Positions 56,472 to 64,000 of a stretch of 64,000 bases of DNA are shown piece after piece. The number at the start of each line of letters is the position of its first letter. The stretch's first letter is position 1. The position numbers and the translations under genes are program-made. The stretch spans positions 53,071 to 117,070 of the forward strand of contig NZ_FOXD01000011.1 in the NCBI RefSeq assembly GCF_900115625.1. Reading direction: 5' to 3'. Source of the DNA: Salibacterium halotolerans. GTDB lineage: Bacteria > Bacillota > Bacilli > Bacillales > Marinococcaceae. The notes beneath the pieces are model-generated. The model was not told the origin of the DNA. It searched no databases and saw only the letters and a program-made list of their open reading frames with translations.

Positions 56472-56507
56472 AGCGGGCGCACAGTGTGTATAGTGGTAAA
56501 CGTGCAG

Positions 56508-56537
56508 CCGCTCTTCCTGAAGAAGAGCGGTTTTTTT
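56508..56537 (+). terminator. TPP-controlled terminator of the thiD operon
   Basis: CCGCTCTTC (56508-56516) and GAAGAGCGG (56522-56530) form a 9-bp stem followed by seven T. GGAGCGG just after the aptamer (56470-56476) can pair with its 5' arm as antiterminator. Confidence 0.93.
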
Positions 56538-56556
56538 AATAAGGGAGGATAAAACG

Positions 56557-57372
56557 ATGAACGATATTCCGAGTGTGCTGTCCATTGCGGGAACCGATCC
56601 GAGCGGGGGAGCCGGAATTCATGCAGACCTTAAAACGTTTCAGGAATGCAGGGCTTACGGCATGGCGGTTGTCACGTCGGTCGTGGCACAGAATACAGAA
56701 GGGGTCCGTAACGTATGGCACCTTCCCGTTGAAGCATTGGAAGAACAGATAAAGGCGGTTCTCGAAGATATCGAACCCCGTGTCGTCAAGACAGGCATGA
56801 TAGCAACACCGGCCATGATTGAAAAGACGGCGGACCTGCTGGACGGCACCAACATTCCGCTTGTCATTGATCCGGTTATGGTGGCAACAAGCGGTGATTC
56901 ACTGATGGAGGATGAATCAACGTCGCTGATGAAAAAGCGGCTGTTTCCTCTTGCTGAAGTGGTGACACCGAATATGGCTGAAACCGAGCTCTTGACGGGC
57001 ATCACCATCCGTTCCCGGGAAGACGGGGAAAAAGCGGCGCGTGTGATAGTTGAGGACATGGGCGTAACGGCGGCTGTCGTGAAGGGCGGCCACGCGGACG
57101 GCGATGCAGAAGATATTATCTACTACAATGGGGAACTGGATGTTGTACGTGCTCCCAGAACAGAAACCAAGCATACCCATGGCACCGGGTGCACGTTTTC
57201 GGCAGCTATAGCAGCTTACCTTGCCCGGGGGGAAGACGTAAAGGGCGCCATTCAAAAAAGCAAAGACTTTATCTCACATGCGATTTCCGAAACGCTTGGA
57301 ATCGGTAGAGGAAACGGGCCGGTTAATCACTGGGGGCTGCGGCTTACTATAGAGGAACTGCTGAAAAAATAA
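56557..57372 (+). CDS. thiD: Hydroxymethylpyrimidine (phosphate) kinase ThiD
   Basis: 271 residues, ribokinase fold. VLSIAGTDPSGGAGIHADLKTF, VIDPVMVATSGD, TPNMAETELLTG, and GTGCTFSAAIAAYLARG with the catalytic Asp/Cys region are present. Adds both phosphates to HMP. AAGGGAGGA precedes the ATG. First gene after the TPP riboswitch. Confidence 0.95.
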   Translation: MNDIPSVLSIAGTDPSGGAGIHADLKTFQECRAYGMAVVTSVVAQNTEGVRNVWHLPVEALEEQIKAVLEDIEPRVVKTGMIATPAMIEKTADLLDGTNIPLVIDPVMVATSGDSLMEDESTSLMKKRLFPLAEVVTPNMAETELLTGITIRSREDGEKAARVIVEDMGVTAAVVKGGHADGDAEDIIYYNGELDVVRAPRTETKHTHGTGCTFSAAIAAYLARGEDVKGAIQKSKDFISHAISETLGIGRGNGPVNHWGLRLTIEELLKK

Positions 57373-57385
57373 GGAGGGATCGGGA

Positions 57386-58207
57386 ATGAAAGCAAAAGAA
57401 GCCTCCGTTTATCTGGAGCAGGTTCGAACGCAGAATCCATTGATTCACAATATAACCAACACGGTCGTTGCCAATTTTAACGCAAACGGTCTGCTTGCTG
57501 CCGGAGCGTCCCCGGTTATGTCGGATGCCCCGGAAGAGGCAGCGGACATGGCAGGGGCGGCAGACGCTCTCGTTTTAAACATCGGCACCCTTCATCCGGA
57601 ACAGGTCGAGAGCATGTTCACAGCAGGCCGCGCCGCGTCCCGGAAAGGCATACCGATTGTCGTGGATCCGGTAGGGGCCGGCGCCACGCCGTACCGCACC
57701 GATACGGCCCGGGAACTGTTGAAACAGCTCGAAGTCACCCTGCTCCGCGGCAATGCAGGGGAAGTTTCGGCCATTACCGGGCTCGAAAGTGATATGAAAG
57801 GTGTGGATACTTCCGGGGACCGAAAAGACACAGCGGTGATTGCCGAACATGCGGCCCAAACTCTTGGTATCCCGGTTGCTGTTACCGGTCCGGTTGATGC
57901 GGTGTCTGACGGCCGGGAAACGTACCAAATATACAACGGACATTCCATGATGGCAAAAATCACCGGAAGCGGCTGTCTTGCAAGCGCCGTGGCGGCGTCT
58001 TTTTTGACCGTTTCGGATCAAGTGGTAGAAGCTGCGGCGGCCGCACTCGGGTTTTACGGCACGGCAGCGGAACGGGCGGAAGGTTTTGCCGCCAATCAAG
58101 GCCCGGGCACGTTCCAGGTCGAATTGCTGAATGCCCTGTATCATGTGGGCGAACTTGATCTCCGCCAGAGCCTCAACATGAAACAGGTGACAAACGATGA
58201 TGAATAA
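57386..58207 (+). CDS. thiM: Hydroxyethylthiazole kinase ThiM
   Basis: 273 residues. PLIHNITNTVVANFNANGLLAAGASPVM, VVDPVGAGATPYR, LLRGNAGEVSAITG and ITGSGCLASAVAASFL are the ThiM signatures. Salvages hydroxyethylthiazole. It is 13 nt after thiD and overlaps thiE by 11 nt. Confidence 0.96.
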   Translation: MKAKEASVYLEQVRTQNPLIHNITNTVVANFNANGLLAAGASPVMSDAPEEAADMAGAADALVLNIGTLHPEQVESMFTAGRAASRKGIPIVVDPVGAGATPYRTDTARELLKQLEVTLLRGNAGEVSAITGLESDMKGVDTSGDRKDTAVIAEHAAQTLGIPVAVTGPVDAVSDGRETYQIYNGHSMMAKITGSGCLASAVAASFLTVSDQVVEAAAAALGFYGTAAERAEGFAANQGPGTFQVELLNALYHVGELDLRQSLNMKQVTNDDE

Positions 58208-58832
58208 AGAGCAGTATCTTCTGTATTTTATAATGGGAAGCAATAATACGGACAAGGATCCGGAAGAGGCGCTGCGTGAAGCCGTGCAGGGAGGAATCAC
58301 CTGCTTTCAGTTCCGGGAAAAAGGGGAGGACGCCCGCGAAGCCAGCGGGAAAAAGGAGCTGGCGCAGCGTCTCCAGGTGATCTGCCGGGAGGCCGGGGTT
58401 CCGTTTATTGTGAACGATGACGTGGATCTTGCGCTCGAACTCGGCGCCGACGGAATACACGCAGGTCAGGAGGATACGCCGCTCCGCGATATAAAAAAAC
58501 GGTGCTCCGGCTCGATGACGGTCGGCGTGTCTGCTAAAACAAAGGCTGAAGCAGAGCAGGCTGTACAGGACGGCGCGGACTATCTTGGAGCAGGCCCGAT
58601 GTTTGCCACATCCACCAAAGAAGACGCTGAAGCACCGGTAGGGCCGGAAACAGTCCGCATGCTCCGGCAGTCGGGTATCACGCTGCCCATTGTCGGCATT
58701 GGCGGCATCGGCACCGAAAATGCGGCATCGGTGATGGAAGCCGGGGCGGACGGTGTTTCGGTCATATCGGCCATCAGCCGGGCCCCTGATATCCAGCAGG
58801 CGGCGCAGTCACTGCGGAATGTATTGCGGTGA
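58197..58832 (+). CDS. thiE: Thiamin-phosphate synthase ThiE
   Basis: 211 residues. YFIMGSNNT, ITCFQFREKG, FIVNDDVDLALELGADGIHAGQED, YLGAGPMFATSTKEDA and IVGIGGIGTENAASVMEAGADGVSVISAI are all present. Joins HMP-PP and thiazole phosphate. Shares the fold with TenI but keeps the full substrate loop. Two hairpins follow. Confidence 0.96.
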   Translation: MMNKEQYLLYFIMGSNNTDKDPEEALREAVQGGITCFQFREKGEDAREASGKKELAQRLQVICREAGVPFIVNDDVDLALELGADGIHAGQEDTPLRDIKKRCSGSMTVGVSAKTKAEAEQAVQDGADYLGAGPMFATSTKEDAEAPVGPETVRMLRQSGITLPIVGIGGIGTENAASVMEAGADGVSVISAISRAPDIQQAAQSLRNVLR

Positions 58833-58871
58833 GAGACGGGACGTTACCATAAGCACCATCTCACATACGAG

Positions 58872-58893
58872 CCGGGCATGTAACAATGCCCGG
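58872..58893 (+). other. Hairpin after thiE
   Basis: CCGGGCAT and ATGCCCGG form an 8-bp stem with a 6-nt loop, just before the bidirectional terminator. No U-run. Confidence 0.55.
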
Positions 58894-58898
58894 AAGAC

Positions 58899-58942
58899 AA
58901 AAGCACGACCGATGATGAGGCGTAGTCACCGGCCGTGCTTTT
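58899..58942. terminator. Bidirectional terminator thiE/nirD
   Basis: AAAAGCACG (58899-58907) pairs with CGTGCTTTT (58934-58942), extended by CCG/CGG after a mismatch; A and T runs on both sides serve both convergent operons. Confidence 0.85.
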
Positions 58943-58984
58943 CTTTGGATCAATTTTTGGAAGCGGGAACTGCCCGCGTGCGTG

Positions 58985-59305
58985 TCACTCGTACTTCAGG
59001 TAAACAGCTCCGTTTTCCACGGTGGTTTCAAATGTTTTGACGCAGCCTTCATCGGCGCCCTGGACGATGCCGTCGGTTACGTCAATTTTCCAGTCATGGA
59101 GCGGGCAGAAGACGTATTTTCCGCTTACCATTCCCTGCGACAGCGGTCCGCCGCGGTGCGGACAGCTGTTCTCAATCGCGTGGACATCTCCGTCATTCAA
59201 AAAAACGGCAATAGACTGCTCTCCTATGAGAACTTCTTTCGGAAGATGGGAATCAAGTTCTTCATAATCCAGAATATATAGTTTTTTTCCCTGCAGCGCA
59301 TCCAT
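58985..59305 (-). CDS. nirD: Nitrite reductase small subunit NirD/NasE (Rieske type)
   Basis: 106 residues. Rieske cluster ligands in CPHRGGPLSQG and CPLHDWKIDV (C-x-H and C-x2-H). The small subunit of the cytoplasmic NADH-dependent assimilatory nitrite reductase. Last gene of the operon, 15 nt after nirB. Confidence 0.92.
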   Translation of the reverse strand: MDALQGKKLYILDYEELDSHLPKEVLIGEQSIAVFLNDGDVHAIENSCPHRGGPLSQGMVSGKYVFCPLHDWKIDVTDGIVQGADEGCVKTFETTVENGAVYLKYE

Positions 59306-59320
59306 ATTTTTCTCTCCTTT

Positions 59321-61753
59321 TTATACCATTTCTACGGCTTTACGCTCAAACAGTTCTTTCCGTTTGTTTTCGTTATGAGTTAAGCTCGCCCACGGATCTT
59401 CCGGTTTGTGTTCGAGGGCGTGCTCCATGCGCTCCTGATAGAAACGGCGGGTTTCTTTGTCATCAATAATCGTGCTCTTGATGTGGTCCAGTCCCACACG
59501 TTCCACCCAGTGGGACGTCCGCTCCAGATAGCGGGCGTCTTCGCGGTAATACTGCATGAAGGCACTCATGATATCGAGCAGTTCATCTCCCGAAGATACT
59601 TTCACAAGTCTGTCGCCGGCTCTTAGTTCAACTCCGCCGTTTCCGCCGACATACATCTCCCATGCCCCTTCCACTCCGACAATGCCAATATCTTTAATAC
59701 CGGATTCTGCGCAGTTCCGCGGGCAGGCTGATACGGCCATCTTTATTTTGTGGGGAGTCTGGAGACGTTCGAATTTCTTTTCAATGGCAATGCCCATACC
59801 AATCGAGTCCTGCGTGCCGAAGCGGCAGAAGTCTTCCCCGACACATGTTTTGACGGTTCGGATAGCTTTGCCGTAAGCGTGTCCGGACGGCATATCAAGG
59901 TCAGACCAGATATCCGGCAGGTCTTCTTTATTAACTCCGAGCATATCAATGCGCTGTCCGCCCGTCAGTTTTAACATTGGCACGTCGTATTTTTCAGCTA
60001 CATTGGCGATGGTGCGAAGCTGATCGGAGTTGGTCACCCCGCCGTACATTCTCGGCACGACCGAGTACGTGCCGTCGTTCTGAATATTGGCGTGCATCCG
60101 TTCGTTCACAAAACGCGACCGGTCGTCGTCTTCATGCGTTTCGGGATGAATAACGCCAAGGTAATAGTTGACAGCTGGACGGCATTTCGTGCAGCCTTCC
60201 TCATGCTCCCAGCCGAGCACGTTCATGACTTCGCGTGGATGGGTGAGCTGTCTGGTGCGGATGGCGTCCTGCACCTGTTCGTGGGACATCGTCGTGCATC
60301 CGCATATCGGCTCTACCTGGGATTCTGTGACCTCATCGCCGAGCACAGCCTGCAGCAGGTCGGAAACAAGCGGTTTACAGCCGCCGCATGAGCGCGAGGC
60401 GTTGGTGTGCTGTTTGATTTCTTCGACCGATGACAGACCTTCCTGCTCAATAGACTGAACGATCGCCTCTTTGGAAACGCCGTTACAGCCGCAGATGGTT
60501 TCGTCAGGTGCCATGGACAGGACGGGGCTTTCCGTCCGGGCGCCGTCCTCGGACGGCAGCAGTACAGCTTTGCTCATCCCGCTGATATCTTCCTGCTTTT
60601 TCATCATATCCAGAAGCCGGGGAGAGTCGGAGGTGTCACCGAACAGAACGGAACCGACGACTTTTTCGTCCTGAACCATTACTTTCTTATAGACGCCTTC
60701 GAATTCATCGTGAACGCGTACCGCTTTCTTCCCTTCCCCGTCCATGAAATCACCGGCGGAAAAAACGTCCACGCCGGACACTTTCAACTGCGTATACATG
60801 AGAGAACCGGTATAGGAGGCGGTCGAGCTGTCATCGCAGAGCCGGTCGGCGAGCACCTTTGCCTGTTCGTAAAGCGGTGCGACAAGGCCGTACGCGATGC
60901 CGTTGTGCTCTGCGCATTCCCCGACGGCGTACACATTCAAAGCGTCGGACTCCATGTAGTCGTTGACGACTACGGCACGATTGGTTCCGATGCCTGTCTT
61001 CTGTGCCAATGCGATATTGGGTTTGATTCCAACGGCCATGACGATGAGGTCGGCATATAATTTCGTGCCGTCCTTGAAGTACAATCCTTCGACGCGGTCT
61101 CCGCCGACAATCTGTTCCGTTTGTTTTTCCATATGGAACCGCATGCCCTGCTGTTCAAGTTCCTCTTTCAGCATCTGTCCGGCGGTGCTGTCGAGCTGAC
61201 GTTCCATGAGGGAATCGGCAAGATGAATGACCTCCGTTTCCATATTCAGATTCAACAGGCCGCGGGCGGCTTCCAGACCGAGAAGGCCTCCGCCGATCAC
61301 GGCAGCACGCTGGTAATGCGAAGAAGCGTTAATCATGGTTTCACAGTCTTCGATATCGCGGAAGGCAATGACACCTTCTTTATCAGCACCTGGAAGCGGA
61401 AGCATAAAGGGGTTGGAGCCGGTCGCAAGAATAAGACGGTTATAGGTTACAGTCTTGTTGTTTTCACTCGTTACGACCTGCTTTTCAGTATCAATGTCAA
61501 CGACTGGATCTCCCGTGTAGAGGGTAATGTTATTTTGTTCGTACCACTCGTACGTATTTAGAATAATGTCATCCAGTTCGGTGTCCCCCTGGAGCACTGA
61601 AGATAACGAAATACGGTTGTAGTTTGGATGAGGTTCTTTGCCGAAGATGGTAATTTTATAGCGCTCGGGGTCTCTTTTCAGTATTTCCTCCACGGCTCTT
61701 ACACCGGCCATTCCGTTTCCGATAACGACTATCTGTTCTTTGTGATCGGTCAT
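59321..61753 (-). CDS. nirB: Nitrite reductase large subunit NirB/NasD
   Basis: About 810 residues. An FAD/NADH-binding part (VVIGNGMAGVRAVEEILKRD, AAVIGGGLLGLEAARGL, VYAVGECAEH), two BFD-like [2Fe-2S] segments (CGCNGVSKEAIVQSIEQEG with SCGGCKPLV; CGCTTMSHEQVQDAI with GCTKCRPAV), a ferredoxin-like half and the siroheme/[4Fe-4S] ligands in TCVGEDFCRFGTQDS and SACPRNCAESG. Reduces nitrite to ammonium. Start ATG 61753 or 61759; AAGGAGG lies upstream of both. Confidence 0.94.
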   Translation of the reverse strand: MTDHKEQIVVIGNGMAGVRAVEEILKRDPERYKITIFGKEPHPNYNRISLSSVLQGDTELDDIILNTYEWYEQNNITLYTGDPVVDIDTEKQVVTSENNKTVTYNRLILATGSNPFMLPLPGADKEGVIAFRDIEDCETMINASSHYQRAAVIGGGLLGLEAARGLLNLNMETEVIHLADSLMERQLDSTAGQMLKEELEQQGMRFHMEKQTEQIVGGDRVEGLYFKDGTKLYADLIVMAVGIKPNIALAQKTGIGTNRAVVVNDYMESDALNVYAVGECAEHNGIAYGLVAPLYEQAKVLADRLCDDSSTASYTGSLMYTQLKVSGVDVFSAGDFMDGEGKKAVRVHDEFEGVYKKVMVQDEKVVGSVLFGDTSDSPRLLDMMKKQEDISGMSKAVLLPSEDGARTESPVLSMAPDETICGCNGVSKEAIVQSIEQEGLSSVEEIKQHTNASRSCGGCKPLVSDLLQAVLGDEVTESQVEPICGCTTMSHEQVQDAIRTRQLTHPREVMNVLGWEHEEGCTKCRPAVNYYLGVIHPETHEDDDRSRFVNERMHANIQNDGTYSVVPRMYGGVTNSDQLRTIANVAEKYDVPMLKLTGGQRIDMLGVNKEDLPDIWSDLDMPSGHAYGKAIRTVKTCVGEDFCRFGTQDSIGMGIAIEKKFERLQTPHKIKMAVSACPRNCAESGIKDIGIVGVEGAWEMYVGGNGGVELRAGDRLVKVSSGDELLDIMSAFMQYYREDARYLERTSHWVERVGLDHIKSTIIDDKETRRFYQERMEHALEHKPEDPWASLTHNENKRKELFERKAVEMV

Positions 61754-61788
61754 AAACATGTTTCCTCCTTCTATGAAATCAAAGGTTT

Positions 61789-62955
61789 TTACATGGTTGC
61801 TTTCGTGTCTGAAGCGGCGGTCGTCTTGTGTTCATCCGTCAGAAAAATACCGGGCCAGTTCTGCGGCGACTCAAGGGGCAGCAAAGGAAGCATGGGCGTG
61901 AACGTGCTGGAGATTCCACCGGTGGCGGTCATCCAACAGGTAAGCGGCTGCGCTTTTGCTGTCCTGTTTTTCAGACAGTCTTCATATAACTGCTGCCCTT
62001 CCTTTGTAGAAGGAAAGACCATGTGGCGGATAAATCCTTCTTCCAAAAGACGATTCATAATGATCTTTGTATTTTCTGATTCATGAAAATATTCTGATAT
62101 TACGGAATGGATATATACATCCATTCCTTCTGTTTTCAGCTGTTCATACACGGCCCCTTCGGCACTGGACTGCGGGAAGGCCAGGATTCCTCCGGCAGCT
62201 GATGGATGGAACCATTGACAGTCCTGGTGATGCCCTGCGGCGTTTCCGACAAAGATAACCGATGGATTAGTGATGTTCTGTTCTGCGGCCTTGGCGGAAA
62301 TAGCATGAAGCGGCCCACTGACTGTCCGCTGCCGGTGGTGGGAAGCCCACTCTACAATTAATACTTCCGTGTCCCTGTCTTTCCCGTACTCCATCAAGCG
62401 GGAGGTGATGAAGTCGAGGCGTTTCACCCCCATATACCAAATGAGCGTATCACTGGTTGCGGCAAGGTTTTCCCAATCTGCTGCTGTTTCTCCGGAAGGC
62501 CCCTGACCGTGGCCGGTAAGCACCCGGAAACCGTGGGCATAACGCCGGTCGGTCAAGGCAGCTCCGGCATAAGAACTGGCCGCGCTTGCGGCAGTAATAC
62601 CGGGGACAATTTCATAGGGAATGCCGCGCTTTTTCAGATCTTCCATTTCCTCCGTCACCCTTCCGAAAATGGCAGGGTCCCCTCCTTTCAGCCGGACCAC
62701 TTTTTTTCCGCGGCGGGCGTGAACGATCATTTCCTGCTGGATGGTTTCCTGTCTCAGCGTATGAGCACAGGGCTTTTTGCCGCAGTAAATCAGTTTTGCG
62801 TCCTTCGGGGCGTGCAGCAGCAGGGCGGGATGTGCCAGTCGGTCATACAGAACCACATCGGCCTGCTGGAGGCACTCTGCCCCGCGGAGAGTAAGGAGGC
62901 CGGGGGAGCCGGGCCCCGCGCCGACAATATGAATGGTGCCCTGCGATTGTTCCAT
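61789..62955 (-). CDS. nasF: Uroporphyrinogen-III C-methyltransferase (NasF-like) with shortened C-terminal domain
   Basis: 388 residues. Residues 1-245 form the SUMT domain: HIVGAGPGSPGLLTLRG, VVLYDRLAHPALL, RLKGGDPAIFGR, VPGITAASAASSYAGAALTDRR. This starts siroheme synthesis for NirB. The remaining 140 residues (from GGILAFPQSSAEGAVYEQL) resemble only part of the HemD-like domain that makes Bacillus NasF about 480 residues long, so the second domain is reduced and may be inactive. First gene of the nasF-nirB-nirD operon; GGGGGAT precedes the ATG. Confidence 0.88.
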   Translation of the reverse strand: MEQSQGTIHIVGAGPGSPGLLTLRGAECLQQADVVLYDRLAHPALLLHAPKDAKLIYCGKKPCAHTLRQETIQQEMIVHARRGKKVVRLKGGDPAIFGRVTEEMEDLKKRGIPYEIVPGITAASAASSYAGAALTDRRYAHGFRVLTGHGQGPSGETAADWENLAATSDTLIWYMGVKRLDFITSRLMEYGKDRDTEVLIVEWASHHRQRTVSGPLHAISAKAAEQNITNPSVIFVGNAAGHHQDCQWFHPSAAGGILAFPQSSAEGAVYEQLKTEGMDVYIHSVISEYFHESENTKIIMNRLLEEGFIRHMVFPSTKEGQQLYEDCLKNRTAKAQPLTCWMTATGGISSTFTPMLPLLPLESPQNWPGIFLTDEHKTTAASDTKATM

Positions 62956-63004
62956 GGATCGGGTATCCCCCTTTATCTGACTTTAATATGTATTTTGAGT
63001 GTAT

Positions 63005-63010
63005 ATTATA
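63005..63010 (-). promoter_or_regulatory. Possible -10 box of the nitrite reductase operon
   Basis: TATAAT on the minus strand, 50 nt upstream of nasF, without a good -35; dependence on an activator is likely. No clear TnrA or Fnr box was found. Confidence 0.35.
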
Positions 63011-63161
63011 TAGAGCGTACGTTGTGCAAAAACGATAGGTAATCTGACACACTTTCTCATGAAAGTCAGAGGGGAAGGGGACAGCCTCATAAGAACGGGT
63101 TTATGCGGAAGGCATCCGGGGAATGCAGGGGTTGGCATACAACGATTAAAGGAGAATATTC

Positions 63162-63881
63162 ATGGCCGTTGACACAATATTACTTGGGGCACTATATTTG
63201 GTTGTCCAATTGTTTGCGAATAAAATCATTTCCACCAGTACTATCGGACGCTTCAAGTGGCTCTCCTTTTCCGGCGGGGTGGCAGTATCTTATGTGTTTG
63301 TGTATGTACTGCCGTCGCTTCATAAGCAGCAGGATAGTCTCTCGAAGGATTCCGGCCTGACGATGGAATCGGAGTTATACATATTGGGGCTTGTAGGACT
63401 TTTGGTGTTTTACGGCGTTCACAAAGCGGCGGAACGGGCTTCCCGTAAACACGCAAAGGGAGAAGGAAGCTTCTTTTGGATTCAGATTGCATTTTTTGTC
63501 GTGTATAACATGCTGATCTCCTATCATATATTTGCTTCTGATATAAAGGGAATAGAAGCTGTATTTTACGGCATTGCAGTCGGTCTGCACTTCATGGCGG
63601 TGTCCCATGACTTGTGGAGGGAGGACGCGGCGCGTTACGAAAAACTCGGCCGCTATCTGCTTGCTTCAGGCATTCTGGCCGGCTGGGCTGTCGGAGTGTT
63701 CGCCCCGATGCCGTCTTATATGCTTGGTATCGTGTTCGCCTTCATCTCAGGCGCGATGATCATGAACGTACTGCAAAAAGAACTGCCTTCTGAAGAAAAT
63801 GCCCATTTCCGCACCTTTCTTGGCGGCGCTGTCGGTTACACAGCGTTAACCATCGCACTCAAGCTGTTTTTCAATTGGTAG
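63162..63881 (+). CDS. Multi-pass membrane protein, ZIP-transporter-like layout
   Basis: 239 residues with seven to eight membrane helices. GVAVSYVFVYVLPSLHKQ near the start and IVFAFISGAMIMNVLQKELPSEENAHFRTFLGGAVGYT at the end recall ZIP-type metal transporters, but the canonical metal-binding helices are not clear (only FMAVSHDLWRED with His/Asp). Family uncertain. AAAGGAG precedes ATG 63162; a terminator follows. Confidence 0.6.
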   Translation: MAVDTILLGALYLVVQLFANKIISTSTIGRFKWLSFSGGVAVSYVFVYVLPSLHKQQDSLSKDSGLTMESELYILGLVGLLVFYGVHKAAERASRKHAKGEGSFFWIQIAFFVVYNMLISYHIFASDIKGIEAVFYGIAVGLHFMAVSHDLWREDAARYEKLGRYLLASGILAGWAVGVFAPMPSYMLGIVFAFISGAMIMNVLQKELPSEENAHFRTFLGGAVGYTALTIALKLFFNW

Positions 63882-63905
63882 GGTTTCGGGACTGACAGAA
63901 CATTC

Positions 63906-63955
63906 GGGGCTGTATCAAAAGGTTGTGAAAAAATGACCTTTTACAGCTCCTTTTT
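63906..63955 (+). terminator. Terminator sharing sequence with the thiF terminator
   Basis: GGGGCTGTA (63906-63914) pairs with TACAGCTCC (63942-63950), with a second inner AAAGGT/ACCTTT stem, then TTTTT. Confidence 0.88.
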
Positions 63956-63965
63956 CTATTTCATA

Positions 63966-63994
63966 TACAAAAAAATCGCCTCTTTCGGTATAAT
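63966..63994 (+). promoter_or_regulatory. Possible promoter at the window end
   Basis: TATAAT at 63989-63994 with TACAAA 17 nt upstream; the gene it serves is outside the window. Confidence 0.4.
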
Positions 63995-64000
63995 GAAGTC

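Noticed and set aside
62956..63161. TnrA or Fnr site upstream of nasF
   Set aside because: No sequence with the needed symmetric TGTNA..TNACA or TTGTGA..TCACAA pattern was found.

Overview
The window looks like chromosome from an aerobic, motile, low-to-medium GC Bacillaceae bacterium, probably salt- or alkali-adapted. This rests on strong AGGAGG-type ribosome binding sites with many GTG and TTG starts, family sets typical of Bacillus (mhqR/mhqO/mhqD, hemAT, ykkCD, YndJ, YisL, tenI-thiO-thiS-thiG-thiF, nasDEF-like genes), acidic proteins and a CPA1-type cation/proton antiporter. No prophage, transposase, CRISPR array, rRNA or tRNA was recognised. Species is not determined.

Layout. 1-14.9 kb: one long + strand Tad/Flp pilus locus: DUF192 end, two related membrane proteins, CpaB, TadZ/CpaE, TadA/CpaF, TadB, TadC, a large acidic secreted protein, a lipoprotein, a 57-residue Flp pilin, prepilin peptidase, two TadE/TadG-like proteins, an RDD protein, a second lipoprotein and a tandem pair of paralogues. 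15-18.7 kb: the mhqR-mhqO-mhqD quinone/electrophile operon with a 26-bp palindromic operator, and the HemAT oxygen sensor. 18.8-33.8 kb: mixed metabolism, transport and chemotaxis (two DMT transporters, SDR, acyl-CoA dehydrogenase-like flavoprotein, methyltransferase, dCache chemoreceptor, YndJ, MATE pump, DUF2584, 2OG-Fe oxygenase, topoisomerase III). 33.8-34.25 kb: a non-coding element bounded by inverted repeats. 34.3-38.7 kb: an ABC exporter with a NEW3-domain protein, divergent from an ECF sigma/anti-sigma pair. 38.8-43.8 kb: ykkCD, YisL-like, moaC, an antiporter, an AEC carrier and a YtkA-like lipoprotein.

43.8-47.8 kb and 56.3-58.8 kb hold two thiamin operons, each with its own promoter, TPP riboswitch and terminator. 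The first (tenI-thiO-thiS-thiG-thiF) makes the thiazole; the second (thiD-thiM-thiE) handles pyrimidine and thiazole kinase steps and coupling. thiC and tenA are not here. Between them lies a lipid-related block: sqdB-sqdX-gtrA, which predicts sulfoquinovosyl diacylglycerol synthesis in a non-photosynthetic Firmicute, then a glycerate kinase, cardiolipin synthase and type II pantothenate kinase. 59-63 kb carries an assimilatory nitrite reductase operon (SUMT-type nasF, nirB, nirD).

The most unusual non-coding structures are a cluster of alternating GGACACTA/TAGTGTCC motifs upstream of sqdB, the inverted-repeat element after topB, and a diverged ACGT-rich repeat present in two convergent intergenic regions. 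All calls come from reading the sequence and remembered family features; no database search was run.
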